A stretch of 50,039 bases of DNA from Lachnospiraceae bacterium (GTDB lineage: Bacteria > Bacillota > Clostridia > Lachnospirales > Lachnospiraceae). Position 1 is the first letter of the stretch; every line of letters starts with the position of its first letter. The position numbers and the translations under genes were made by a program. The notes beneath the pieces were generated by a model, which searched no databases, was not told the DNA's origin, and was given only the letters and a program-made list of their open reading frames with translations. Below are positions 36,447-44,030 of the stretch, one piece after another. The stretch is taken from NCBI GenBank assembly GCA_021203205.1, contig JAJQBQ010000043.1, forward strand, positions 2,628 through 52,666, in the 5' to 3' direction.

Positions 36447-37784
36447 TCACCGGCTCCGAACCGCGCACTCCAGCCTCCTCATGGCCTCCTCCAGTATACT
36501 CTGCGGGCAGGCCACATTGATGCGCTCAAACTCCTCCCCGACCGGCCCGAACATCGCGCCGGAATCCAGCCACAGCTTTGCCTTCTTCGTGATTAGTTCC
36601 TCCAGCTCCGCCCCGGAAAGCCCAAGGCCGCAAAAATCCAGCCACAAAAGGTAAGTACCTTCCGGCTCGATCAGCCGCACCTCCGGCAGACGTTCCTCAA
36701 GAAACCTCCTGACATAAGAGATGTTCCCTAACAGATAGAGCATCATCTGCTCATACCATTCGCGCCCATCGCGGTAGGCAGCCTCGCAGGCCGTAAGCCC
36801 CACCATGTTCATCTGGCTGTAGCCAGCCGCGTCGATCTGCTTCCGAAACTGCGCCCTTAAGTGTGCGTTCGGGATGAAAATGTTTGACACCTGCAATCCC
36901 GCAAGGTTAAAAGTTTTCGCCGGGGATGTGCAGGTAACGGAAATCTCCCTGAAATCCTCCCGCAGATTCGCAAACACCTGATGCCTTCTGCATCCGTAGA
37001 CAAAATCCTCGTGGATTTCATCGCTCACGACGGTAACATGGTGCCTCAGGCAAATCTCACCGATCATCTCCAGTTCCTCCCTTGTCCACACCCGGCTTAC
37101 CGGGTTGTGTGGACTGCAGAGCAGGAACAATTTCACGCCATGCCGCACGATTTTATCTTCAAAATCGTGGAAATCTATATGATATTTTCCCGTGCCAACC
37201 TGATTTGCCCGAACTGGCTTCGTTTTTTCTGAATTCCTCCTGCCGCTCTTTCCTCCGGCATCTGCTCCCGGAACATGTTCCTCTGCTGTTTGATTCAGAT
37301 CTTTCCCATAAATCAGACCGCTGTATTTCTCATAATCACTTTCTTCCCCATATATCAGGTCGCTGCTCACCACGACTCTCCCGTTATCCCGGATGACCTC
37401 CGAAAACGGGTAGTACACCGGCTGCTGGATGAGCACGGCATCCCCCGGCTTCGTGTAGGCCTTCACCGCCATCGCCAGAGCAAACACCACACCCGGCGTC
37501 TTCAGCATCCAGCGCTCCTGTACCTGCCAGCCATGGTGCTCCCGCATCCAGGACTCGACTGCCCGAAAATACGACTCTCCCGGTTCCGTATAGCCGTAGA
37601 TGCCGTCTGCCAGCCGCCTCGTCACCGCATCGACTACAAAGCTCGATGTCGGGAAGTCCATGTCCGCCACCCAGAGCGGCAGCACATCATCCGGCTTACC
37701 CCGCTTTGCGGCGAAATCATATTTCAGGCTGCCCGTGCCTCGGCGGTCGCGAACGCGGTCAAAATCAAGGTTTCGTTCTCTCAT
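36447..37784 (-). CDS. patB: PatB/MalY-family C-S lyase (cystathionine beta-lyase)
   Basis: A 445-residue fold-type I PLP enzyme of the MalY/PatB group. WVADMDFPTS near the N-terminus is diagnostic; QQPVYYPF, CSPHNPVSRVW, VVSDEIHEDFVY and TCTSPAKTFNLAGLQ (Schiff-base Lys) are in order. It would cleave cystathionine or cysteine to a thiol, pyruvate and ammonia. An extra polar segment of about 55 residues (145-200) makes it longer than the usual 390. The ATG at 37784 has AAGGGG 11 bases upstream. The leader carries nested inverted repeats (37825-37902). Confidence 0.88.
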   Translation of the reverse strand: MRERNLDFDRVRDRRGTGSLKYDFAAKRGKPDDVLPLWVADMDFPTSSFVVDAVTRRLADGIYGYTEPGESYFRAVESWMREHHGWQVQERWMLKTPGVVFALAMAVKAYTKPGDAVLIQQPVYYPFSEVIRDNGRVVVSSDLIYGEESDYEKYSGLIYGKDLNQTAEEHVPGADAGGKSGRRNSEKTKPVRANQVGTGKYHIDFHDFEDKIVRHGVKLFLLCSPHNPVSRVWTREELEMIGEICLRHHVTVVSDEIHEDFVYGCRRHQVFANLREDFREISVTCTSPAKTFNLAGLQVSNIFIPNAHLRAQFRKQIDAAGYSQMNMVGLTACEAAYRDGREWYEQMMLYLLGNISYVRRFLEERLPEVRLIEPEGTYLLWLDFCGLGLSGAELEELITKKAKLWLDSGAMFGPVGEEFERINVACPQSILEEAMRRLECAVRSR

Positions 37785-37824
37785 TTTTGCATGTCCCCTT
37801 TTCTTTTCCAGGTCACGTGGCAAT

Positions 37825-37902
37825 ATCAGGTTTCAAATTCGGAGTCATTGCGAAACATTTGATCCGAATTTGAAGAAAACAGACTTCAGCTTTCGACCTG
37901 AT
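37825..37902 (-). promoter_or_regulatory. Nested hairpin in the patB leader
   Basis: An outer pair ATCAGGT/ACCTGAT (37825-37831 with 37896-37902) encloses a perfect CAAATTCGGA/TCCGAATTTG stem (37834-37843 with 37863-37872), 41 bp before the patB start. The loop sequence ATTCGGAGTCATTGCGAA resembles a segment at 1220-1237 near the LysR gene. Confidence 0.5.
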
Positions 37903-37998
37903 GTTACATGATATGACGCTGGTATCATGATATCATTCCCCTGATGCCAAAATTTAGCGAATTTTATCACATATTTCCTACCATTTCAATAGGTTTTT

Positions 37999-38032
37999 GT
38001 GACCACTACAGATCATCCGATTTTGTGGTCAC
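37999..38032. promoter_or_regulatory. 8-bp dyad upstream of patB
   Basis: GTGACCAC (37999-38006) and GTGGTCAC (38025-38032), 18-base spacer, in the gap between the symporter and patB genes. It may be an operator. Confidence 0.35.
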
Positions 38033-38082
38033 TGCGACTCGATGAATTTTTGTAATCCTAAGACACCTCTTTCTGCTGCGCA

Positions 38083-38127
38083 AAAAGCGACAGCCATGGT
38101 TCTCTGCTCTCCATGGCCATCGCTTTT
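38083..38127. terminator. Terminator downstream of the symporter gene
   Basis: 17-base arms (38083-38099 with 38111-38127) built on GCCATGG/CCATGGC and AAAAGCGA/TCGCTTTT, two mismatched positions, followed by TTTTT on the minus strand. Confidence 0.65.
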
Positions 38128-38192
38128 CCTAATCAGATCCCATCTTTTTCTTCCGCCTGGTTCACGGAAATGTCTTCTTTCGCCAGCTGATC

Positions 38193-38240
38193 CGGACAGG
38201 CGGAACCGCGGGATTCTCAATATCCAGGCCCGCCTGTCCG
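38193..38240. repeat. Perfect 11-bp hairpin just after the symporter stop
   Basis: CGGACAGGCGG (38193-38203) and CCGCCTGTCCG (38230-38240). It may stabilise the symporter mRNA 3' end. Confidence 0.5.
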
Positions 38241-38266
38241 AAGCATTGCCATACGAACGTTGGCTC

Positions 38267-39616
38267 TTACGCCGGCTGAACCGCCGCTCCCGCGTCCTCC
38301 GGGATTTCGCGAACCCCGTTATACACGTCGCGGTCAAGCTGCCCTTCCTCCGTTGCGGCTACAAGGGTGGTCGCCGTAGCTGCGCCGACCACATTCGTAG
38401 CAGTTCTGGCCATGTCCACGATACTGGAAATCGGGGACAGCAGCACGATGACCTCCACCGGAAGGCCTGCCGCCGCGAAAACTGCGGTGGCTGTGATGGT
38501 CGCCGTGCCGGGAACTCCGACCGTGCCGATGGACACCACGACCGCCAGCACAATCAGGAAGAGATACTGCGCCGGTGAATAATCGAGTCCGAGGATGTGG
38601 ACCGCAAACACCGCCAGCAGTACCGGCCAGACACCGGCACATCCGGGCATGCCCAGATTCGCGCCGAGGCTGGCGCCAAACGATGCGATATCTTCATTGA
38701 CCCCAAGCTTCTTTGTCAGCTGATTCACCGTCACCGGGATCGTGCCGACGCTGCTCTGTGAGGTGAAGGCAACCACGCCGGCCGGCCAGATTCCCTTAAA
38801 GAAGCGGATCGGGTTCAGGCGGCCAACCACTTTGATCAGTGTACCCTCCACCACGAACAGCTGGAACGCGCAGAGGACATACGCCAGAACAAGCACACTT
38901 AAGAGCGGAAGCAGATCCGATACAGAGCTGCGGCTTACCGCGCGGGCCACCAGGGAAAGGACCGCATACGGCGTAAAGCCGATCACCGTGCTGACTACTT
39001 TGCCCATCACGAGGTTACCCGCGTCGATGAACGCCTTAAACGGCGCCACCTGCTCCGGCTTTTTTGCCGCCACCGCATTGTAGCTTAAGGCCAGAAGAAT
39101 CACAAACAGCACGATCGGCACGACCTCGCCGTCTGCCCAGTGGGAAATCAGGTTTGACGGGAAGAGACTGATGATCGTCTCCACAAACGTCGGAACCTCT
39201 GCCGCAGTATAGTCTGTGGCAAGTTCATACTCAAACCCGTCTCCTATATTGGTAGCGACACTGGCAATCAGTGTCACCGTGCTGGCAATGAATGTGTTCA
39301 GAACCAGGAAAAACACCGTCTTAAAGCCGATATTTTTCAGCCGGATCGAACTGCTTAAGTTTGTGATGCTCGCCGTGATCGAGAAAATCAGCAGCGGGAT
39401 CACGATGGCGGAAATCACATGCGCGTAAATGGTACCGAACGCCGCCACGTATGTATAGTGGCCTTTGAACACCACCCCCACGATGACGCCCAGGCCAAGG
39501 GCCAGGATCGTGCGAAGACCGAAATTCAGGTTCTTCTTCTTCTTCAGGTAGTACAGCAGGGCAAAAAACGCGACCGCCAACAGCAGCGCACCCCATTCGT
39601 AAAAATCAATCGTCAT
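38267..39616 (-). CDS. Dicarboxylate/amino acid:cation symporter, L-cystine TcyP-like
   Basis: A 449-residue DAACS (SLC1-like) membrane protein with about 8 transmembrane helices and two re-entrant loops. VIPLLIFSITASITNL, FTSQSSVGTIPVTVN (re-entrant hairpin 1) and GVPGTATITATAVFAAAGLP (hairpin 2) are the substrate-site motifs. The pattern and length are closest to the TcyP L-cystine branch rather than GltP. The ATG at 39616 has AAGGAAGGAG upstream. The sulfur-gene context supports cystine uptake. A long hairpin occupies its leader at 39662-39729. Confidence 0.8.
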   Translation of the reverse strand: MTIDFYEWGALLLAVAFFALLYYLKKKKNLNFGLRTILALGLGVIVGVVFKGHYTYVAAFGTIYAHVISAIVIPLLIFSITASITNLSSSIRLKNIGFKTVFFLVLNTFIASTVTLIASVATNIGDGFEYELATDYTAAEVPTFVETIISLFPSNLISHWADGEVVPIVLFVILLALSYNAVAAKKPEQVAPFKAFIDAGNLVMGKVVSTVIGFTPYAVLSLVARAVSRSSVSDLLPLLSVLVLAYVLCAFQLFVVEGTLIKVVGRLNPIRFFKGIWPAGVVAFTSQSSVGTIPVTVNQLTKKLGVNEDIASFGASLGANLGMPGCAGVWPVLLAVFAVHILGLDYSPAQYLFLIVLAVVVSIGTVGVPGTATITATAVFAAAGLPVEVIVLLSPISSIVDMARTATNVVGAATATTLVAATEEGQLDRDVYNGVREIPEDAGAAVQPA

Positions 39617-39661
39617 AACAAACTCCTTCCTTATTTTGTGCCCCAGTGTCTGTTCACAGCT

Positions 39662-39729
39662 GATTATCAAGACTATAAGGATGGAACGTCGAGCTGGCTC
39701 GTAAGAACCATCTTATGGTCTTGATAATC
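39662..39729 (-). promoter_or_regulatory. Long imperfect hairpin in the symporter leader
   Basis: Arms at 39662-39684 and 39708-39729 pair over about 22 bases with few mismatches (GATTATCAAGAC/GTCTTGATAATC perfect), with an inner CGAGC/GCTCG stem in the loop. It lies 46 bp before the symporter start and could be a structured RNA leader or operator. Confidence 0.6.
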
Positions 39730-39858
39730 GACTGGGATCATGACATACCAGGTACGATGTGTATGACAGTTCTTTGTTACGTGAGGAATCTTAGCACTGT
39801 GCGCGAGTTTCGTCTAATACACAAAAAATTTGTCCAGTCATAACTTCCTTTTATAAAA

Positions 39859-39935
39859 AATGACACCACGGTCAAAAGTCGTTCACTTCAGGAATTGGAA
39901 GTTTACTTCCGAACTCTGTAACCAGTGGTGTCATT
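39859..39935 (-). terminator. Terminator after the 39969-41165 PLP enzyme gene
   Basis: AATGACACCAC (39859-39869) and GTGGTGTCATT (39925-39935) are perfect; on the minus strand the stem ends in a run of six T. The long loop holds an inner GGAAGT/ACTTCC hairpin. Confidence 0.75.
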
Positions 39936-39968
39936 ACAATGTTGTTACTTTTGATGGTTAAGCCAAAT

Positions 39969-41165
39969 CTACAGCCCTACGGCCCGGAACGCCTGATCCA
40001 GATCCCCTATGATATCCTCCGGAGACTCAAGCCCGACGCTGAATCGGATAAAACCTTTCCTGAATTTCTCCGGATACAGATTGATCCGCTCATCATAGCT
40101 CGGCTGTGGGAAAATCAGGCTTTCATCATGTCCCAGGGAGACGGCAAATGTGACCACTTTGAGCTTCGCGCAAAACCGCTCGACGGTCTTGTCGTCCGTA
40201 TTTACGCCGAAAGAGATAACGCCCCCGAATCCGTTTTCCATCTGGCGCTTTGCCAGCGCATGCCCAGGATGGCTGGACAGCCCAGGATAAGAAACGAACG
40301 TAACATTTTCCCGCTGCTCCAGCCATTCGGCAATTTTCTGCGTGGACCGATTGATCCGTTCCATGCGCAGCGGGAACGTGACGGAGCCGCGGAAAATCTG
40401 CCAGGCGTTGAACGGACTGATGACCGCGCCGACGTTCACCTGCGCCTCATAGCGGATGCGGTCCATCGTTTCCAGGTCATTGGATATGATCGCACCTCCC
40501 TGCGCATCGCCGTGGCCGTTGATAAACTTCGTAAGCGCATCAACCACAAAGTCAGCCCCCAGTTCCAGCGGACGCTGGTTCAGGGGCGAGGCAAAGGTGT
40601 TGTCCACCGACAGAACCGCACCGTTTTCATGCGCGATCTTTGCGATTGCCGCGATATCAGTTACGCCAACTGTCGGATTGTCCGGCGTCTCAATATGAAC
40701 CAGCCTTGTACCGGGCGTGATTGCCTTCTTCACCGCCTCCAGATCTGTCATGTCCACCATGACCGTCTCCACGCCGAATTTTTTATTGAACAGCTCGTGG
40801 AACATCCGGTAAACCGCCATGTAGCTGACATTCGGGTACACCACACGATCCCCGGATTTGAGCAATGTCCAGAACAGCGCGTGAAGCGCCCCGACTCCGC
40901 TGGCCAGCACGATCGCATCATCCGCGCGATACAGTGCCGCTATTTTTTCCTCCAGCCAGTGCTGGTTGGCGTTCCCGTTTCTGGAATACATCAGCAGATC
41001 CGTCGACGAATAATTGACCTGTGAGAGGTCGTCCGGCAGCTTATAGCTGTTTGCCATGTGCAGCGGCCTGCGGACTGCGCCGGTTCCCTCATCATAATCC
41101 GTTCCGGTGTGTATGGCCTGGGTGGAAATATCGTACTCCTTGAATTTGTTCTCTTTCTTTGACAC
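39969..41165 (-). CDS. Cys/Met-metabolism PLP enzyme (MetB/MetY-like), candidate partner of the sulfur carrier
   Basis: A 398-residue gamma-family PLP enzyme (cystathionine gamma-synthase, O-acetylhomoserine sulfhydrylase or methionine gamma-lyase type). ASGVGALHALFWTLLKSGD binds the cofactor phosphate, SVDNTFASPLNQRPLELGAD carries the PLP Asp, and VDALTKFINGHGDAQGG the Schiff-base Lys. The start is a GTG with AGGAGG eight bases upstream. It is divergent from the ThiS-like carrier gene across a 339-bp gap with back-to-back promoters. This pairing suggests use of carrier thiocarboxylate as sulfur donor, as for HcyS and MetY in Wolinella. Role is inference. Confidence 0.85.
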   Translation of the reverse strand: MSKKENKFKEYDISTQAIHTGTDYDEGTGAVRRPLHMANSYKLPDDLSQVNYSSTDLLMYSRNGNANQHWLEEKIAALYRADDAIVLASGVGALHALFWTLLKSGDRVVYPNVSYMAVYRMFHELFNKKFGVETVMVDMTDLEAVKKAITPGTRLVHIETPDNPTVGVTDIAAIAKIAHENGAVLSVDNTFASPLNQRPLELGADFVVDALTKFINGHGDAQGGAIISNDLETMDRIRYEAQVNVGAVISPFNAWQIFRGSVTFPLRMERINRSTQKIAEWLEQRENVTFVSYPGLSSHPGHALAKRQMENGFGGVISFGVNTDDKTVERFCAKLKVVTFAVSLGHDESLIFPQPSYDERINLYPEKFRKGFIRFSVGLESPEDIIGDLDQAFRAVGL

Positions 41166-41196
41166 TTTTGAAACCTCCTGATTTTTTTGTCGGCTT

Positions 41197-41238
41197 ATTC
41201 TAAAGCCAAATTCCTAGTAAGTCAATAGGCTTAGTAGG
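41197..41238 (-). promoter_or_regulatory. Promoter and CCTA/TAGG operator for the PLP enzyme gene
   Basis: On the minus strand TTGACT (41220-41225), 17-base spacer, TAGAAT (41197-41202). CCTAGTAAG (41213-41221) and CTTAGTAGG (41230-41238) form a 9-bp dyad with one mismatch overlapping the -35 box. A repressor such as an Rrf2/CymR-type regulator could bind there; no such gene is in the window. Confidence 0.6.
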
Positions 41239-41388
41239 CTTTTTGTCGTGGATTTCATTAGCAAAGCTCACCTAAAATGCTTAAAAAGTACCATCACAGT
41301 CACATGGATACGATTGTGATGTGCAGTTATAACCAAAAGTTCAGATAAAGCTATAAATTATCAATATATCATATTTCGAGGAAACCGT

Positions 41389-41417
41389 TTGACGTAAATC
41401 GGGTTTCGTCGTACAAT
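41389..41417 (+). promoter_or_regulatory. Promoter of the thiS-like/thiF-like operon
   Basis: TTGACG (41389-41394), 17-base spacer, TACAAT (41412-41417), 88 bp before the carrier start codon. Confidence 0.65.
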
Positions 41418-41504
41418 CTGGGAGATGGCATTGTCAGCAGCATATGGGAATCCACATGCCCACGCTGCGGGCACTACCGGGAATACAGCAGGAGGCAGGT
41501 AATA

Positions 41505-41699
41505 ATGAGAGTAAACGATGAACAGATTTCGGTGGCCGACTCTCTCACCGTTCTGGAATTGCTCCGACAGAAGGAATACCCGCTCACGCGGATTGCTGTC
41601 GAGGTGAACGGTCAGATTGTGCCGAAAGCAGAATATGAGACGTACCGTCTTCACGATGAAGACGCTGTGGAAATCGTGTGTTTTGTAGGGGGTGGCTGA
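41505..41699 (+). CDS. ThiS/MoaD-family sulfur carrier protein 1
   Basis: A 64-residue beta-grasp protein. SLTVLELLRQKEYPLTRIAV and VEVNGQIVPKAEY are the ThiS core, and it ends in VEIVCFVGGG, the C-terminal Gly-Gly that is adenylated and thiolated by an E1-like enzyme. AGGAGG lies upstream of the ATG. The adenylating enzyme gene follows at 41882. No thiG, thiH, thiC or moaE is in the window, and Cys/Met enzymes flank it, so a role in cysteine or methionine synthesis is as likely as thiazole synthesis. It is about 61 percent identical (39 of 64, hand count) to the carrier at 45891. Confidence 0.85.
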   Translation: MRVNDEQISVADSLTVLELLRQKEYPLTRIAVEVNGQIVPKAEYETYRLHDEDAVEIVCFVGGG

Positions 41700-41818
41700 A
41701 GTTCCGCAAAGCGGAACTTCGCGACATTCGGCTTCGCCGAAGTCGGAGCGCAAGGCGGGACTTCACGACATTTTGCTTACGCAAAAGTCGGGGCACTCAA
41801 GAAGCTCTTCGTGCTTCT
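41698..41818. repeat. REP-like hairpin cluster between carrier and E1 genes
   Basis: Four consecutive hairpins: GAAGTTCCGC-AAA-GCGGAACTTC (41698-41720); CGACATTCGGC with GCCGAAGTCG (41722-41745); CGACATTTTGC with GCAAAAGTCG (41766-41790); GAAGC/GCTTC (about 41801-41818). The first three repeat the module at 18442-18487. It separates two genes of one predicted operon and may tune their relative expression. Confidence 0.7.
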
Positions 41819-41881
41819 TCGCAAGTTCTGTGAAGAAAAACTCGGAGTCAGAAGTCGGTTAAAAGATAAGGAAATGAAACT

Positions 41882-42691
41882 ATGTTACACCTGAATTTAA
41901 ACGGAGCGCCGTGTGAGGCTCCGGAGGGCACAAGGCTGCAGCAGTTTGCACGCGACGCCGTGCCGGAGGCGGATGTGGTCATCCGAAACGGATTCCAGAC
42001 AGCGGAGGATGCGGAGCTGGCAGATGGCGACAGCATCACGCTAATCAGAAAGGGCGAACTGCCGCCGCAGGACGTTCTGGAGCATATGATGGCTGCCAGG
42101 CATTCGCCCAAAGTTCATGAGACTGTAAAGCGGGCGCGCGTCGGTATTGCCGGTCTGGGCGGCCTGGGGTCAAACATCGCCTCCATGCTTGCGCGCATCG
42201 GTGTCGGACATCTGGTGCTGGTTGATTTTGACGTTGTGGAGCCCAGCAATCTGAACCGGCAGAATTATTTTGTCTCCCATCTTGGAAAAAAGAAAACGGA
42301 GGCCACAAAGGAACTCGTCGGGCAGATCAACCCCTTTATCACCGTTGAGACGCACGATGCGCGGATCGACGCATCCAATGCAATGGAGCTGTTCGGCGAC
42401 TGCGATATTGTCGTCGAGGCATTCGACAAACCGGACTGCAAGGCTGAGCTTGTATCCACGCTCCTGTCGGAATCCGATACGATCCGCATCGTCTCCGGTT
42501 CGGGCATGGCAGGATACGAGTCCTCCAACACGATTCAGACGAGAAAGCGCATGTCCCGCCTGTATGTCTGCGGCGATGGGGTAACCGCCGCCGGGAATGG
42601 CGTGGGCCTGATGGCTCCGCGCGTGCTGGTGTGCGCCGGACACGAGGCGAACATGGTGCTGCGGCTGCTGCTTGGGATTGAAGAGCCGTAA
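41882..42691 (+). CDS. ThiF-family adenylyltransferase with N-terminal ThiS-like domain
   Basis: A 269-residue E1-like enzyme. Residues 1-60 form a small beta-grasp, ThiS-like domain (MLHLNLNGAPCEAPEG ... DGDSITLIRKGE) without the terminal Gly-Gly, so it cannot be a carrier itself. Residues 85-265 are the adenylation domain: GLGGLGSNIASMLARIGVG (91 on), LVDFDVVEPSNLNRQNYF (Asp and Arg) and KKKTEATKEL. No CxxC zinc pairs are seen. It would activate the C-terminal glycine of the adjacent carrier. The ATG follows AAGGAAA. Clostridial ThiF proteins with this extra domain are known. Confidence 0.88.
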   Translation: MLHLNLNGAPCEAPEGTRLQQFARDAVPEADVVIRNGFQTAEDAELADGDSITLIRKGELPPQDVLEHMMAARHSPKVHETVKRARVGIAGLGGLGSNIASMLARIGVGHLVLVDFDVVEPSNLNRQNYFVSHLGKKKTEATKELVGQINPFITVETHDARIDASNAMELFGDCDIVVEAFDKPDCKAELVSTLLSESDTIRIVSGSGMAGYESSNTIQTRKRMSRLYVCGDGVTAAGNGVGLMAPRVLVCAGHEANMVLRLLLGIEEP

Positions 42692-42816
42692 AGTCGGTTT
42701 CTCCGTGTGAACCATATTGACGTGTTCTGTCGTCAGAGGTGATGACGATAGTACCTGTCGTCAGAATTTGAACTGTTTAAGGCAAAAAATTTTGAATCAG
42801 TTCATATGCAATTTTT

Positions 42817-42852
42817 AAAAAGCTCAGCGCAGATAGTTGCGCTGAGCTTTTT
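42817..42852 (+). terminator. Terminator of the carrier/E1 operon
   Basis: AAAAAGCTCAGCGCA (42817-42831) pairs perfectly with TGCGCTGAGCTTTTT (42838-42852), six-base loop. It is 126 bp past the E1 stop. Confidence 0.9.
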
Positions 42853-42888
42853 ATTCACAGATCCGGGCAGGAAATTTCCGACAACTTT

Positions 42889-43065
42889 CTATCGGCACTT
42901 CTCCAGATACACAAATCCTTTTTTCTCTCCTCCAATTCCCGTATCAGCAGGGTTCTTATCCCCTGTCATGTCAATCGTTTTCCTACCTTCATACGTCTTT
43001 TCCTCCGTGTAAACGCCGTAACAAAACCCCACAGCAACTACACTTTTTGACCACGAGTTTTCCTC
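42889..43065 (-). pseudogene. Unrecognised protein C-terminal remnant
   Basis: A 58-codon minus-strand frame between two stops reads ENSWSKSVVAVGFCYGVYTE, then KTIDMTGDKNPADTGIGGEK, and ends GFVYLEKCR. Composition looks like a real folded domain, but there is no usable start codon. I do not recognise the family. It is probably the end of a deleted gene, lying between the carrier/E1 operon and metN. Confidence 0.35.
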
Positions 43066-43268
43066 TCAGTTATAAATTCATCTTATATCTGTCCATAAAG
43101 AACCGCGATTTGACAAATCTGGCATCAAAAATTATACTTTGGCCTCGATAAAAACAACTGCTTTATGCGCAAACAGCAAACTTTTTATTCTGATGTTACT
43201 ATGTTTTTCAGAATTGAATCAGATATGGAAATCTGATTCACGATTTATCCGTACCAGGGAGTACACCG

Positions 43269-44015
43269 GTGATTGAAGTAAGAAGCTTAAGCAAAAATTA
43301 CAAAATGAAGTCGCAGGAATTCACCGCGATCCGCGATGTGAACCTGACCATTCAGGACGGGGATTGCTTCGGCATCATCGGCATGAGCGGTGCGGGCAAG
43401 TCCACCCTGGTCCGATGTCTGAACCTGCTGGAGAAGCCGTCGTCCGGCTCCATCCTGATCGACGGCAAAGACATCACGCATTATCAGGGGAAGGAACTTC
43501 TGGCACTCCGCCGCAGCATGGGGATGATTTTCCAGAAGTTTAACCTGCTCATGCAGCGCACGATCCTGGAGAATGTGATGCTTCCGATGGAAATCTGCGG
43601 CGTAAAAAAGGAGACCCGCAGGAAGCGTGCAGCAGAATTGCTGGATCTGGTCGGTCTGGGAGACCAGGCGGACAAATATCCGGTACAGCTGTCCGGCGGC
43701 CAGCAGCAGCGAGTGTCCATCGCCAGAGCCCTCGCGAACGACCCGCGTGTGCTGCTCTGCGACGAGCCGACATCCGCGCTGGATTCGCTCACAACAAATA
43801 CCATCCTGAAGCTGCTGCGGGACATCAACCGGAAGATGGGCGTCACGGTTGTGATCATCACCCACGAAATCAGTGTGGTCGAAAAAATCTGCAACCGCAT
43901 GGCGGTCATTGACGGCTCTGTCATCGTGGAACAGGGGGATGTGAACGACATCATCAACGCTCCCACGCAGGAGATCACAAAGAAACTGCTGGGACGGGTG
44001 AACTGGGATGCGTAA
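43269..44015 (+). CDS. metN: Methionine-type ABC transporter ATPase
   Basis: A 248-residue ATP-binding subunit. Walker A is GMSGAGKST, Q-loop IFQKFNLL, signature LSGGQQQR, Walker B VLLCDEPTSALD and H-loop ITHEISVV. It lacks the C-terminal NIL regulatory domain (about 90 residues) that gives E. coli MetN methionine feedback, so import may not be trans-inhibited. The GTG start follows AGGGAG. metI begins 15 bp after its stop. Confidence 0.88.
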   Translation: MIEVRSLSKNYKMKSQEFTAIRDVNLTIQDGDCFGIIGMSGAGKSTLVRCLNLLEKPSSGSILIDGKDITHYQGKELLALRRSMGMIFQKFNLLMQRTILENVMLPMEICGVKKETRRKRAAELLDLVGLGDQADKYPVQLSGGQQQRVSIARALANDPRVLLCDEPTSALDSLTTNTILKLLRDINRKMGVTVVIITHEISVVEKICNRMAVIDGSVIVEQGDVNDIINAPTQEITKKLLGRVNWDA

Positions 44016-44030
44016 GGAGGGAAAATCAGG

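Noticed and set aside
38029-38337. Minus-strand Arg-rich frame of about 100 codons
   Set aside because: It spans terminators and the symporter 3' end in another frame; composition is typical of a shadow frame.
41505-42691. Plain thiamine biosynthesis genes thiS-thiF
   Set aside because: Not excluded, but no thiG, thiH, thiC or thiE is present in 50 kb and all neighbours are Cys/Met genes, so the symbols were withheld.
42806-43012. Plus-strand frame after the E1 terminator
   Set aside because: It starts inside the terminator region and the opposite strand reads far more like protein.
42692-43268. SAM or T-box riboswitch upstream of metN
   Set aside because: Neither the T-box GGTGGTACCGCG core nor SAM-box motifs could be seen on the plus strand.
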